A program made the translations under genes and the position numbers. From contig CAJVYQ010000020.1 in the NCBI GenBank assembly GCA_913009825.1, positions 1-64,000 on the forward strand: a stretch of 64,000 nt of DNA. Direction: 5' to 3'. The stretch is from an uncultured Deferribacteres bacterium. GTDB lineage: Bacteria > Zhuqueibacterota > JdFR-76 > DREG01. The notes under the pieces were generated by a model. It searched no databases and was not told the DNA's origin. It saw nothing but the letters and a program-made list of their open reading frames with translations. This document shows positions 29,701-39,480 of the stretch, one piece after another (the first letter of the stretch is position 1; each line of letters opens with the position of its first letter).

Positions 29701-31541
29701 CTCTTTCCGAATGGGAAGAGAAAGTACAGGCACAGCGGCAATCGTTTCGAGTGGAGCTGCCGGCGGAAGTTGAACCGGGCAGCTACCGGCTGAAAGCGTT
29801 TGCCTTTTCCGATGATCAAAGTTGGCTGGGTCACGGCGCCGCACAAATATCCGTCGGCGGTTTAACCATCCAACAAATTACCATGGAGCCTCTTTATCCC
29901 ACCGCTGCGGATTCCATCCGCATTTTTACCCACCTCCTGGGTGTAGAACCGAATGATTCGATCCTTGTTTATTTCGCCTACCGGAAGGAAGAAACCGACA
30001 GTCTGGCCATGTACACTGCCGACAAAACCGGAATTTATCAGATCGTCCTGCCACCGCAGTTTGCTGCTGCCGGAGAAACGGTGCCATTTCACGTCACGGT
30101 TGTGAACGGCTCACATATCATTAGCAGCAAAACACAAATTTTGCAAATTTCACAACTACCCGATTTTTCGCTTGTGTCCAACTCTCTTAAAATCGACGAC
30201 TCTGCCTCCGATTTACTTCTCTCTGTGCAAATCAGAAATCACACTTCTTTTTCGGCTGATTCAGTCGATGTTGCTTTTTGGGCAAGTTCATCAATCGATT
30301 CCATTGAAATTCCTCTGGGCACGGCGCTGGTGCAATTGCAACCGTTTCGGCAGACAACTGCGTCTGTGGCATGGTCGCTCGGCCTGGGAACGTACCGGAT
30401 TACAGTCCGGGTCGATCCGCGGCAAAAATATCCCGATGCTAATTTAAGCGACAATTTGATAACGGCTCAAATTACCAGTAAAGCTATGCAGATTACAAGG
30501 GATATCCTGAAACAAGGGGTACTGCGGCAGGAATTTTCAGGCGTAAAAGTTCAATTTGATCTTGCGTCAAATATGTCGGGTCGTGTTTTGCAAATGGAAG
30601 GGAAAGCGTTCATATCCACCCCTCAGCAGGATTTGCAACTCTACACACCACAAAATTGGCCGCAACCGGTCTGGTATACGGGTTTCCGCAACGAAGCGGA
30701 GAATACCGGGGTTACCGCACAATTGGATTTCCAACCGGACAGCCTTACCTTAGCGCTGGTACAGGCAGATACGCAATTGGCGTTATATCACTATTACAGC
30801 AGGGAAAATCGCTGGGCGAAAATTATCGATCAGAAATTGGAAAATGGCGTTATTCACTGTGCCGTGCAATTGGGCAAATTTGCCTGGTTTCACTCCGGCG
30901 ATGTAACCCCGCCCGAGGTAAAAATACTTACGCAAAACCGCGGTTTTTACGACGGCGGTTATGTGCAGAAGAATCCCCGCTTCACCATCAGGGTTGACGA
31001 TGTCAACGGCGCCCATCCCGGTGCGGCAGGATTGTGGTTGACGATCAATGGCCAGCCGGTAACCGGCGAGGATTATGAACTGCGACGCAATTACCAAAAC
31101 GGCTCTCAACTGGTGCAGATTGAATTGGCCGGTTTGTCCGGTGAAAACAAACTACAAGCCGTCGGCCGGGATTGCAGCGGCAATCTGTCGCAATCGCCGG
31201 CAATAAATTTTAGAGTGGCAGATGAGGCGGACATTTTACCGCTGGGAAATTATCCCAATCCGTTCATCGATCAAACGGTATTTGCTTATAAATTGACCGC
31301 CACGGTGAACGATTTACGGCTGAAAATATTCACCGCCTCGGGAAAGTTGATTCGCACCATCAAAGTTGAAGATATTCAGGATGACCCCAATCCCTGCGAA
31401 GTCGGCTATCACGAGATCACCTGGGAAGGACGGAATAACGATGGTGACGACGTGGCCAACGGGGTCTACTTTTTCCAATATGTGGTAAAAAGCGAAGCAA
31501 AAACAATCAAGAAACAAGGAAAACTGGCGCGAATTCAATGA
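26709..31541 (+). CDS. PorU-like C25 (gingipain-family) peptidase with T9SS C-terminal sorting domain
   Basis: VAYVNFRGHGGGAVWADN (His) and PFVTSMTCFTCAFDGNSNLGESLL (Cys); C-terminus LGNYPNPFIDQTVFAYKL..LKIFTASGKLIRTI..GYHEITWEGRNNDGDDVANGVYFFQYVV; stop overlaps the PorV-like gene. Confidence 0.85.
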   Translation: MKYRFLQLIVIFLVYPLHSISAGQDVEQKNPAALRVIKQDQSGIHLQVEFDRRTLANPANLQRLIRQSFLVWQDSVYAHPLLTRSFIPFTQHVTVQIMHADFQTIRPENIAFPVESAIDTTGPSFPADLMRTQPNAVLPRTPLIKISSGNMIHAVNFYPIQPGESTGELRFYYRIEANLNFDLSAPVTEFNHAKLSAAENSRLRQKIINFSSWQNFQQQVQPVLKKGTGTENNPVTLPPACNLVISRDGWYRVTYAQLKAAGVPVDFLNPKRLQLFCKGEEIPIYFSGDGDSRFETNEAIEFWGERNRNTYFPGAEDIFYDPFSWNSVYVLVWNQKTGLRYGVQNSLSSTGRRPPKKPFYFRRKIHVEEDHSYYRLGWATAGSQRDHWFNTQIASGELKNIPLDLPISYPYSLEPIHITLWFHGRTINQHRIEVYLNRHYIGAGEWFGPEKFKFTAEINDAGGAILAAERHTLTIANRSPDELDFVLYNYLDIDYPQAYEAKNNFLLFKKPANENAGFFNFRLKNFTDPRIEIFKIGAYRMFNADILETQDSLHQVTYQVRFQDECYSTDDRYVALTPAKKMSPDTLFTYRTDAVLTSRNNQADYLIITPAKFSESTKLQEFIQFRAQKYQVKLVKTEDIYRQFNFGIPGPEGIKNFLQYTQKFWRRPAPAYVLLAGDGNYNYRSAAAQRKNYVPVYHYQTYKFGAAASDNWYVTDENGHLSDHLHIGRWPVKNSSDLEIMVDKTISYESSNLPDRWQNRLFFIAGNGQYFRDQTSDILHQIAPPAFFTDQLHSSPVNDPFFGDTERLIETWNEGVAYVNFRGHGGGAVWADNLLFRFEDVARLNNQNRLPFVTSMTCFTCAFDGNSNLGESLLLYPDGGAVAMLGASGVGWIWNDYYLLRELLTEMFTVPEATIGQIISAGKRSYAQKYFTPQVSSDLHQYNLLGDPALVLKLPWQKIELTVPLHHYSPGDSIDVGTDLLFSSGQIILKLQNENGLSLSEWEEKVQAQRQSFRVELPAEVEPGSYRLKAFAFSDDQSWLGHGAAQISVGGLTIQQITMEPLYPTAADSIRIFTHLLGVEPNDSILVYFAYRKEETDSLAMYTADKTGIYQIVLPPQFAAAGETVPFHVTVVNGSHIISSKTQILQISQLPDFSLVSNSLKIDDSASDLLLSVQIRNHTSFSADSVDVAFWASSSIDSIEIPLGTALVQLQPFRQTTASVAWSLGLGTYRITVRVDPRQKYPDANLSDNLITAQITSKAMQITRDILKQGVLRQEFSGVKVQFDLASNMSGRVLQMEGKAFISTPQQDLQLYTPQNWPQPVWYTGFRNEAENTGVTAQLDFQPDSLTLALVQADTQLALYHYYSRENRWAKIIDQKLENGVIHCAVQLGKFAWFHSGDVTPPEVKILTQNRGFYDGGYVQKNPRFTIRVDDVNGAHPGAAGLWLTINGQPVTGEDYELRRNYQNGSQLVQIELAGLSGENKLQAVGRDCSGNLSQSPAINFRVADEADILPLGNYPNPFIDQTVFAYKLTATVNDLRLKIFTASGKLIRTIKVEDIQDDPNPCEVGYHEITWEGRNNDGDDVANGVYFFQYVVKSEAKTIKKQGKLARIQ

Positions 31542-32560
31542 AAACAAAGTTAAAATATTTTTCTTTTTTTCTGCTGATTTTGTCACCGTTTCAGGTTTCT
31601 GCGGGTAAATATTCAGCTTCTTTCCTTAAAATCGGTGTGGGTGCGCGCTATTTGGGATTTGGCGGCGCCGGTACGGCCGTCGCCGGAGATCTATCCTCTT
31701 TCTACTGGAACCCCGCAGGTTTGGCGGCAATTTCCCGGATCAAAGCTCAATTGATGTATGCCGGTCAATTCGGCGGCTTCGGCTCCGCATTAGGCACTTT
31801 TCAATATGGCGGCTTTGTTCTGCCCCTGCGCGGCGGCGCCGATATTGCAGTTAATTGGGTCCGTTTCGCCGTGGACGATATTCCGGTTTATCCGGAACTC
31901 GAGGGGAGAAATATCATGCAGCGGCTGCAAAATCCTGCTATCCGGCCGGCCGGCACACCTTCCGGTTATATTCAGGATAGTGAAAACGCTTATTTCATCT
32001 CTTTTGCCAAAAACAACCGGTTTGTTCTGGACCTGGGCTGGCTCTATTTCCGCGTACCAGTGGAAATTCCGTTTGGCGTTAATTTCAAAATTATTCACAT
32101 CAACCTGGGTCGTGAATCCGCTTCCGGAGTCGGGTTCGATTTTGGTGCCATGATAAAGTTCTCCCTGGGCGATTTTTTTGTCTCTTCCCCGCTTGGTAAA
32201 TTTTGTTTTGGTTTTACATTCAAGGATGTCGGCAAAACACCGCTGACCTGGTCCACCCGCCACCGGGATTTCATCGAGCCGGGATTTAACTGGGGCATCT
32301 CTTACGAACAAAATCTGACAGCGCTGAAAAGCAAATTGTTGTTCGCTTTCGGATTTTCGGATACCGGCTCCGGCGGCGTTGAATGGCAATTTTACGATAA
32401 ACTGTTTCTCCGCGCCGGCGTAAAAGATCGTCGTTTCACAGCCGGAGCCGGTTTGACTTTGTCGCTGTTTCGCATCGATTACGCTTTCAGCAATCACGAT
32501 CTGGGTTTTTCACACCGTATCTCCGCAGATGTGGATTTGGGATTTTTAATGAAGAAGTGA
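31538..32560 (+). CDS. PorV/PorQ-like outer-membrane barrel protein
   Basis: KYSASFLKIGVGARYLGFGGAGTAVAGDLSSFYWNPAGLAAI is the PorV/UPF0164 N-terminal signature; located directly after the PorU-like gene. Confidence 0.85.
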   Translation: MKTKLKYFSFFLLILSPFQVSAGKYSASFLKIGVGARYLGFGGAGTAVAGDLSSFYWNPAGLAAISRIKAQLMYAGQFGGFGSALGTFQYGGFVLPLRGGADIAVNWVRFAVDDIPVYPELEGRNIMQRLQNPAIRPAGTPSGYIQDSENAYFISFAKNNRFVLDLGWLYFRVPVEIPFGVNFKIIHINLGRESASGVGFDFGAMIKFSLGDFFVSSPLGKFCFGFTFKDVGKTPLTWSTRHRDFIEPGFNWGISYEQNLTALKSKLLFAFGFSDTGSGGVEWQFYDKLFLRAGVKDRRFTAGAGLTLSLFRIDYAFSNHDLGFSHRISADVDLGFLMKK

Positions 32561-32724
32561 GGCGTTGGAAAATGGAAATTGGGCAACAAATTAGTTTTTT
32601 GAAATACGGCGCATTTTTATAAACTCCAATAATAAAATCCCTCATTCTCCACCACAGGTGAAGGGTGAGGAATCTTATCGCAATAGTCTACGCAACTGAG
32701 TCAACTAAATTTGCAGGAAAAAAG

Positions 32725-33456
32725 ATGAAACCCAATTTTGATGTGAGAACAAGGTTAGAAACAATATGTTTCCTGCTAATTCTACTTTTGACCACAGGAG
32801 TTCACGGCTGCAGAAACAGTTCCGAACCGGAACCGGTGCGGCCGGATCCACCTCAAATTGTGGCCAAATCTCCGGATACGGCTCTGCAGGAAACCGGCAT
32901 CGACGCTATCCCGGAAGGAGACGGTATCTTTTTTGCCTGGCATCCTCCCAGAGATGACCGGGTGAAATGGATAAAAATTTACCGCCGGGCGCAAAATGAG
33001 GATAAATTCCAATTCCTGGCTTCGGTGAGCAGCCGGGACACATCATTCATCGATTATGAAATTTACCCGGAAATTCCTTATTTTTATTACTTAACAACGG
33101 TAACGCGCAACAGGGTAAACAGCGCACCGTCGGATACCATTCATTACATGTTGTTTCCCAAACCAGGCGGTCTCAGCAATTCGGAAGGAAATAAACCGGC
33201 ATTTTCCTGGCATTATTCTGCGCTTCCTCCCATCGGTTATTATCTGCGTCTGGAAGATGAGCAGACAGCAGAAAGAATCTGGCTTGCGGAAATCACCCAT
33301 GTTTATGATGCCGTGGTTCAGGTTGAATACAACTTTGACGGTACTGCAAATCAGGACTCACTGGTCACAAGTCACCGCTACCGCTGGCGTGTGGATGTGA
33401 TCGGCATGGATTTTTTCTCCGGCGCGGAATCGAACTGGAAATTGTTGCAGAGATGA
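32725..33456 (+). CDS. Lipoprotein with fibronectin type III-like domain
   Basis: Lipobox LLTTGVHGC; EGDGIFFAWHPPRDDRVKWIKIYRRAQNEDKFQFLASVSSRDTSFIDYEIYPEIPYFYYLTTVTR. Start moved to ATG 32725. Confidence 0.65.
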   Translation: MKPNFDVRTRLETICFLLILLLTTGVHGCRNSSEPEPVRPDPPQIVAKSPDTALQETGIDAIPEGDGIFFAWHPPRDDRVKWIKIYRRAQNEDKFQFLASVSSRDTSFIDYEIYPEIPYFYYLTTVTRNRVNSAPSDTIHYMLFPKPGGLSNSEGNKPAFSWHYSALPPIGYYLRLEDEQTAERIWLAEITHVYDAVVQVEYNFDGTANQDSLVTSHRYRWRVDVIGMDFFSGAESNWKLLQR

Positions 33457-33731
33457 GGACATGTTGGAAGCAGGTTTTTTAGTGTGAGGATGGAAATAAA
33501 GAATATCCGAAGAAATGGTTATTGATTTTTAGTCATTTGTTTCGCTGTCATTGATAGTCATCGGTAGTCATTCAATGACCCTGTGGAGACACATCGCCGT
33601 CAACCTAATTTTAGTTGTATTTTGAAAAACAAAAAATTTTAGCTTTCACAGGAAAAAATATTCCGGCAGAGCCTTTCCCCCTCATCAAAAAATAATATAA
33701 ATACTATCTTCGATATAAACAGGAGACGAAA

Positions 33732-35456
33732 ATGAAAACGACAAGAAAAGTTGATCGACGCGAATTTCTGAAAAAAACCGGATTGAGCCTAATGAGTATT
33801 TCCGCAGCTTCCGGTTTAAGCCTGCAATTGATCGATTGCGGTTCGTACAATTTCGATTTTATCATCGAAAACGGATTGGTTTTTAACGGCAACGGCAAAC
33901 CGCCGGTGCAGGCGGATGTGGGCATCAAAGGTGAATTGATTGCGGAAATAGGAGACCTGGCCAATCGCTCGGCCAAAATGCGTATTCCTGCGAAGGGCAT
34001 GGCCGTTGCACCCGGTTTTATCGATATTCATACTCATACCGAGACGGAATTGCTGATCGATGCCAACGCGCAGAGCAAAATCCGGCAGGGTGTCACCACG
34101 GAAATGGCCGGCCAGTGCGGCAGTTCCGTGGCGCCGCTGACACAAAAAATGCGGGATGAGTGGCACAACCGGTTTCAGAAAAAATACAGTTTATCTGTAG
34201 ACTGGACAAATTTTGATGGATTCTACCGGCGTCTGATGCAAAATGGCGTGCCGTTAAACTGGTCAACCATGGTAGGACTTGGCACCATCCGGGAGAATGT
34301 GATCGGCATGGACAACCGGCCGGCAAGCGAAGAAGAGATCAAAAAGATGCGGCAGTTAGTGGATGACAGTCTGAACCAGGGCGTTTGGGGCGTTTCCACC
34401 GGATTGGAATACACGCCCGGCGGTTTTGCCTCTACGGATGAGATTGCCCGCATCTGTTCCATCGTGGGCAGCAATAAAAAACTGTCGGGGATTTACGCTA
34501 CCCACATGCGGAATGAAGACGATACAGTAGAAGAAGCGGTTACGGAAGCCATCGCCATTGCGAAAAAAGCAGGCGTACCGCTGCAAATTTCCCATCTAAA
34601 ATCCATCGGTAAACGTAATTGGGGGAAAGTGCCGGCGCTGCTGAAGATGATTGAACAAGCCAGAGAAAAAGGCGTTCCGGTGACGGCCGATCGTTATCCC
34701 TACTCGGCTTACAGTACAAGTTTGTCAGCGCTTTTTCCACTCTGGGTTCGGGAAGGCGGCACAGAAAAATTTATTGCTAACCTGCAAAACAGCAGCCTAT
34801 TGGACAAAATATGTACGGACGTGCAATTCAAAGTCGACCGTCTGGGTTCCTGGCGGCAGGTATTAATCAGTGGTGTCAATTCAGAAAAAAACAGATGGAT
34901 GCAGGGAAAACGCGTTTCTGAAATTGCCGCTAAATTGAATTCAGAACCTTTTGAAGTTATGCGCCGCCTTTTAGTGGAAGAAAAATCCCGTATTTCCATG
35001 TGCGGTTTTGGCATGAGCGAAGAGAACACCAAAATGATTCTGCGACATCCGTTGGTAGCAATCGGTTCAGACGGAAATTCACTTTCTACAATCGGGCCTT
35101 TAAGCGCAGGTCATCCGCATCCCCGTTCCTTCGGCACATTTCCCCGGGTACTGGGCAAATATGCCCGAGAGGAAAAACTATTTCCGCTGGCAGAAGCGGT
35201 TCGCAAAATGACTTCTTTGCCCGCGAAAAAATTGGGTTTACTGATGAGGGGAGAATTGAGGCGCGGTTTCTATGCCGATCTGGTTATTTTCGATCCTGAC
35301 AAAGTTGCCGAAACTGCCACTTGGGAGAAGCCGAAACAATACCCTGCCGGCATTCCTTATGTGATGGTGAACGGAGAATTTGTGATATTTGAAGGAGACT
35401 TTGCCAATAAACGACCCGGGAAGATTTTAACCAAACATTTCAATCCGGTGGCGTAG
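33732..35456 (+). CDS. N-acyl-D-amino-acid deacylase family amidohydrolase
   Basis: Tat-like VDRREFLKKTGLSL; GMAVAPGFIDIHTHTETELLID; VTTEMAGQCGSSVAPL; GIYATHMRNEDDTVEEAVTEAIAIAKKAGVPLQISHLKSIGKRNWGK; IGSDGNSL. Confidence 0.9.
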   Translation: MKTTRKVDRREFLKKTGLSLMSISAASGLSLQLIDCGSYNFDFIIENGLVFNGNGKPPVQADVGIKGELIAEIGDLANRSAKMRIPAKGMAVAPGFIDIHTHTETELLIDANAQSKIRQGVTTEMAGQCGSSVAPLTQKMRDEWHNRFQKKYSLSVDWTNFDGFYRRLMQNGVPLNWSTMVGLGTIRENVIGMDNRPASEEEIKKMRQLVDDSLNQGVWGVSTGLEYTPGGFASTDEIARICSIVGSNKKLSGIYATHMRNEDDTVEEAVTEAIAIAKKAGVPLQISHLKSIGKRNWGKVPALLKMIEQAREKGVPVTADRYPYSAYSTSLSALFPLWVREGGTEKFIANLQNSSLLDKICTDVQFKVDRLGSWRQVLISGVNSEKNRWMQGKRVSEIAAKLNSEPFEVMRRLLVEEKSRISMCGFGMSEENTKMILRHPLVAIGSDGNSLSTIGPLSAGHPHPRSFGTFPRVLGKYAREEKLFPLAEAVRKMTSLPAKKLGLLMRGELRRGFYADLVIFDPDKVAETATWEKPKQYPAGIPYVMVNGEFVIFEGDFANKRPGKILTKHFNPVA

Positions 35457-35509
35457 CAAAACTTGGCAAACCCGGCAGGTTTATCTTTAAAATGGCGAAG
35501 GGATATCCC

Positions 35510-35542
35510 AAACCTTCCAGGTTTTTAAAACCTGGGAGGTTT
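35510..35542. repeat. Palindromic repeat, family F copy 4
   Basis: aaaccttccaggtttttaaaacctgggaggttt. Confidence 0.65.
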
Positions 35543-35564
35543 CATGATTATATTAAAAAAACTG

Positions 35565-35724
35565 GTAACTATTCAGGTCGCCTGAGAGTGAACCCTCAGG
35601 CTAAGACATTAAAGCATCCTGAAGGATGCTATCGTAAATAGGACGCTTTAGCGCCCTTTCATTTCCTAGCCTTGTCGTTCACGGCAAGGCGAAAAAGATT
35701 GAAAGAAAACACCTGAATAGTTAC
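35565..35724. repeat. MITE-like element, family A
   Basis: gtaactattcaggt (35565-35578) is the inverse of acctgaatagttac (35711-35724). Confidence 0.75.
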
Positions 35725-36139
35725 AAAAACTGTAATTAAATCCGATCCCCAAAAACCGTCTGATTTGTGTTTTTAGCGACACATCTTTGTAGTAAAGCGT
35801 AAACAGACTCAAACCGACTGAAATATATTTTGCCGGTTTTATCTGAAATTACTGTCCCGGCGCATATCAATTACAGCGAACGCTTCCCGGTTGGAAAACA
35901 GAATCAATTGGGAAGTGATTTTTATTTTGTGATTAAAGCGATACGTAAAATCGGTGCGCGAATTCAAACCCGGTTCAACTTTGAGTCATTCCTTTTTGCC
36001 GGATGCTTTTCCATCATTGCTGTACTGCCGGAGAATAAAATTTATTCTTCCTGTTTAGTCAGAACCGACAGACATTTTTTTCTCCTCTTGATTTTAATAC
36101 ACCTTATTGATAAATTGTAACGACAAAACATAAAAAACA

Positions 36140-36248
36140 GGCAGCTATTCAGGTAGAGTAAAGAAACACTCCCTGTACTCCCCTCGAGGGGGGTACGGGG
36201 GGTGCAAAACAACTTCCACAACAATCATATCTTTTCCTGAATAGTTAC
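36140..36248. repeat. MITE-like element, family A, carrying family E hairpin (36167-36205)
   Basis: gcagctattcaggt ... cctgaatagttac, interior cactccctgtactcccctcgaggggggtacggggggtg. Confidence 0.7.
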
Positions 36249-36281
36249 AAAATATGGCACCAAACCTGTTAGAAAGACAAA

Positions 36282-36998
36282 ATGATTCGTAAATTAAAAT
36301 TATATTTCATTACCGGCATCCTGGTTGTCACGCCGATTGCCTTAACCATTTTCATCTTTTGGAAATTGTTCAGAGGGTTGGACAATGTGGTGCTGAATCT
36401 TCTGAACAACATCATTGTTTTTTTGGGCTTCAGCCCTTATCATGGCCGCATTCCCGGGCTGGGTATCATTGTGCTGGTGTTTGTAATTATTCTGGCCGGA
36501 ATAGTTGCCAGAAATTATATGGGCCGAAAGCTGTTCAAACTTGGGGACTGGGTGGTCACTAAAATCCCATTGATCAGCAAAATATATATTGCAATCCGGC
36601 AAATATTCGAAGCCATCTTTTCCGAAAAGAGGGAAGTCTTTAAACAGGCAGTCATGTTTGAATATCCCAGAAAGGGGACTTATTCTATCGGCTTTTTGAC
36701 CCAGGATACCCGGGGAGAGATTCAGGAGAAATTAGATAAAGATGTATTGAGCGTTTTTCTGCCAACCACACCAAACCCAACTTCCGGTTATCTGATTTTT
36801 GTCCCGAAAGAAGAAGCAATCATGCTGGATATGTCTATTGAAGATGCTCTCAAACTCATCATTTCCGGCGGAGCTATTGCTCCCAATACACCGCAAACAG
36901 AAGAATTTTCCATCGATGATCTGTTTGCATTTCGAAAAAAAAGAAAAAAGAAAAAGCTCGCAAAAGCTTTGTCCGCTTCTCATGAAAAAAAGAACTGA
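36282..36998 (+). CDS. DUF502 family membrane protein
   Basis: LKLYFITGILVVTPIALTIFIFWKLF; GRIPGLGIIVLVFVIILAGIVARNYMGRKLF; FLPTTPNPTSGYLIFVPKEEAIMLDMSIEDALKLIISGG. Confidence 0.92.
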   Translation: MIRKLKLYFITGILVVTPIALTIFIFWKLFRGLDNVVLNLLNNIIVFLGFSPYHGRIPGLGIIVLVFVIILAGIVARNYMGRKLFKLGDWVVTKIPLISKIYIAIRQIFEAIFSEKREVFKQAVMFEYPRKGTYSIGFLTQDTRGEIQEKLDKDVLSVFLPTTPNPTSGYLIFVPKEEAIMLDMSIEDALKLIISGGAIAPNTPQTEEFSIDDLFAFRKKRKKKKLAKALSASHEKKN

Positions 36999-37069
36999 CC
37001 TTTTGGCTCGATTCCGTATTTTCGGTTAGCTTGAATTATTCGTTAATTTTCTGAAAGATTTATTTAAAT

Positions 37070-37202
37070 CCTAAACCGAGCGATTCTTCTGTCATTCGGG
37101 AGGAATTTTTTTGATCATACGCGTTAAAACAACAAGATTCCTACTGAATAACATTTCACTCGATAGGTGATAGTTTGAAGTTCAGAATTACTCAATTAGA
37201 GT
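37070..37202. repeat. MITE-like element, family C copy 4 (degenerate TIRs)
   Basis: cctaaaccgagcgattct..gtcattcgggagg...caacaagattcctactgaataacat...cagaattactcaattagagt. Confidence 0.72.
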
Positions 37203-37213
37203 AAATATTTAAA

Positions 37214-37391
37214 TAGTGTCTGACCGAAAACTTTGAAAAACAGCAAAAACGTCATTCCTGCGAAGCTTGTCCTCACGAAAGTGGAGAGCAGGAATCCAAT
37301 AAAATCATAAACTTATAGATTCCCGCTTTTACCTGTCTGCCTCAGGAACGGCGGGAATGACAGAAAAGTGGGGTTTTCGTTCAGGCACTAA
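37214..37391. repeat. Intergenic inverted-repeat element, family D
   Basis: tagtgtctgaccgaaaac ... gttttcgttcaggcacta; interior cgtcattcctgc..gcgggaatgacag. Confidence 0.72.
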
Positions 37392-37454
37392 ATGATTAAA
37401 GCTATCCCGATCTCCTTTTAAAAATACTACGAATAATTCGGGTTAGAGATATTT

Positions 37455-39386
37455 GTGAAGAAAACAAACAGGCATAGAACAGTAGATCTTTCATCGAACA
37501 GATCATCCCGCCGGTTATTTATTCAGCCGGATGCCAAATTCTCTCGTCATTATTTTCCGTATTTCTTCTTTGTCCTGCTCTATATTTTGGCCCTGCCGGA
37601 TCAAAGTCGAGGCCAATCAGCCAATTACGTTCACTTTGGTTTCCGGCAGGATTTCAACAACTATTTTTACCAGGGTCAGATTTCCTATTTTTCTCCTTTC
37701 CTGCAAAAACAGCGGATTTTTGTTTATGAAAACTACCGTTCCAATCTTCTCAAAGCATCGTCCATTTCTGAAAAATGGAAGGATGATCATCAATTTCAGT
37801 TTGGTTATCAATATCGGTTAAATTCTTACTTGCAAAGCGCCTTGCAACTAAAATCATCTGTTTTTTCCGATCGCCAATCCGGATTTTTTAACAGCTACGA
37901 TACTCATTCACTTGGTGTGGGATTGATCAGCCAGATAAAACAGATCACACAAATTAAAAGTTATTTGGGCTGGAAATTTGACAAACGCTATAACCGGCAA
38001 AACAATGGATTTTATTACCGGTTGGAATCCAATTCTAATCCGTTTAAAATTTTAGAATACGAAAACCAGTATAATTTTGAATTTCACGGTAACCAGTTCA
38101 AAGGACGCAATAATCAGGATCTATTATTCCGGTATAAAATTAAACGCCGGTTTTATGGCAACACCACCGATTCCCTGTTTTATCAATTCAGTTACCGGAA
38201 GAAGGTGTATTATATTTCGGCAGAAGGCGACCTGGAATCCCGCCTGGAGCGGGAAAATAACTTTTCCAATCTGCTGAATTACGAAATTAGCAGCCGATTG
38301 AACTGGTCGATTCTCACGCAAATAAACAACAGGCTCAGTAGTGTGGATCAGATACTCCGCGAAACAGCAACGGGCTCAAGAGAGCGGAACGACACCGGAA
38401 TCCGCTGGGAATCTTATTTCCGCTGGCAATCATCAAAGTTGAAATCTCATCTGGGTTGGATTTACAGCAATCGGAATCAGAATTTTGCCTCTTCAAAAAC
38501 AATTAAACCAAGTCCTTCGCTGGGCAGTCTGGGGATCCCCGACAACAGGAGCCGGGTACATTCGCTGCGATTTTTTACATCCTGGCAGATTTCACAAACC
38601 GACTCTTTAATTTTCCGATTGTTAATTTCCAAATTTCAATACGATACGCCGGACAGCAACAATTTTGACGATCGCGATGAATTTCGCACGGCAGTTATTT
38701 TATCCTATTTTCACCGGTTTTCACCAAGCCTGGAATTGGGCATCACCGGTCGGGCGAATTTACATCACCTGCTTTACATTTATAAAGAAAAGAGCGCTAA
38801 TAACAACTGGAATCGGATTTTGCAATTGGGCACCTCTTTACGGTTCAGGCCGGTACCGTCTTTCCGCTTTTATCAGGCACAGGAAGTGCTGGCCAATTAT
38901 ACAAGTTACGACTTTGAAGAGCAGCAAAGTCAAATCAGAAGTTATGTTTACCGAAAATTTACGCTGACCGATTCTATTAATATCGGTCACTCCGCCGGGA
39001 TTCAGTTTGCTTTGTTTCACCGTTTGGAATTCGAGGAAAACGGCCGTTTGTTCTGGCGTGATTTTTCGGAGCAGTTAATTATGAACAGGAGAAACCACTA
39101 CTTAACCGCAGGGTTCCAATTTCCCCTGTTGGGGAATTTAATTTTATACAACGGAATCGCCGGCTACATACGGAAAGAGTGGCGGTTTAAACAGAATCTT
39201 TTTGGCCAACCGACGAAGGAAAAATGGGGAGATTTTATAAGTTTTGGCCCGCAATTGAGATTGTACTTATTGAACCGCGCCAATCGCAGCGCGCTCATTT
39301 CATTATCTAGATTTCGGGTTACAACACCAAACAACCAAATTTATTTCATCAATCAAATTGATCTGAACGTGCACTGGTATTTTTAA
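37455..39386 (+). CDS. Large outer-membrane beta-barrel-like hypothetical protein
   Basis: 643-aa ORF; internal signal-like segment; many alternating aromatic strands; ends QIDLNVHWYF (C-terminal aromatic). Confidence 0.6.
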   Translation: MKKTNRHRTVDLSSNRSSRRLFIQPDAKFSRHYFPYFFFVLLYILALPDQSRGQSANYVHFGFRQDFNNYFYQGQISYFSPFLQKQRIFVYENYRSNLLKASSISEKWKDDHQFQFGYQYRLNSYLQSALQLKSSVFSDRQSGFFNSYDTHSLGVGLISQIKQITQIKSYLGWKFDKRYNRQNNGFYYRLESNSNPFKILEYENQYNFEFHGNQFKGRNNQDLLFRYKIKRRFYGNTTDSLFYQFSYRKKVYYISAEGDLESRLERENNFSNLLNYEISSRLNWSILTQINNRLSSVDQILRETATGSRERNDTGIRWESYFRWQSSKLKSHLGWIYSNRNQNFASSKTIKPSPSLGSLGIPDNRSRVHSLRFFTSWQISQTDSLIFRLLISKFQYDTPDSNNFDDRDEFRTAVILSYFHRFSPSLELGITGRANLHHLLYIYKEKSANNNWNRILQLGTSLRFRPVPSFRFYQAQEVLANYTSYDFEEQQSQIRSYVYRKFTLTDSINIGHSAGIQFALFHRLEFEENGRLFWRDFSEQLIMNRRNHYLTAGFQFPLLGNLILYNGIAGYIRKEWRFKQNLFGQPTKEKWGDFISFGPQLRLYLLNRANRSALISLSRFRVTTPNNQIYFINQIDLNVHWYF

Positions 39387-39480
39387 TATTGCAAACAAAT
39401 TATTGCAATATTTAGTCAGAATAGCTATATTGAACATCAATAGCGACCAGGTGAATGATCCGTTGAAATAAATATTTAAT

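Noticed and set aside
31790-32497. Long antisense ORF (235 aa, minus) opposite the PorV-like gene
   Set aside because: The opposite-strand ORF has clear PorV motifs and a signal peptide; the antisense product has no recognisable features.
35830-36120. 96-aa ORF between the deacylase and DUF502 genes
   Set aside because: No recognisable domain, no convincing RBS, low-complexity end; could be a remnant but not supportable.
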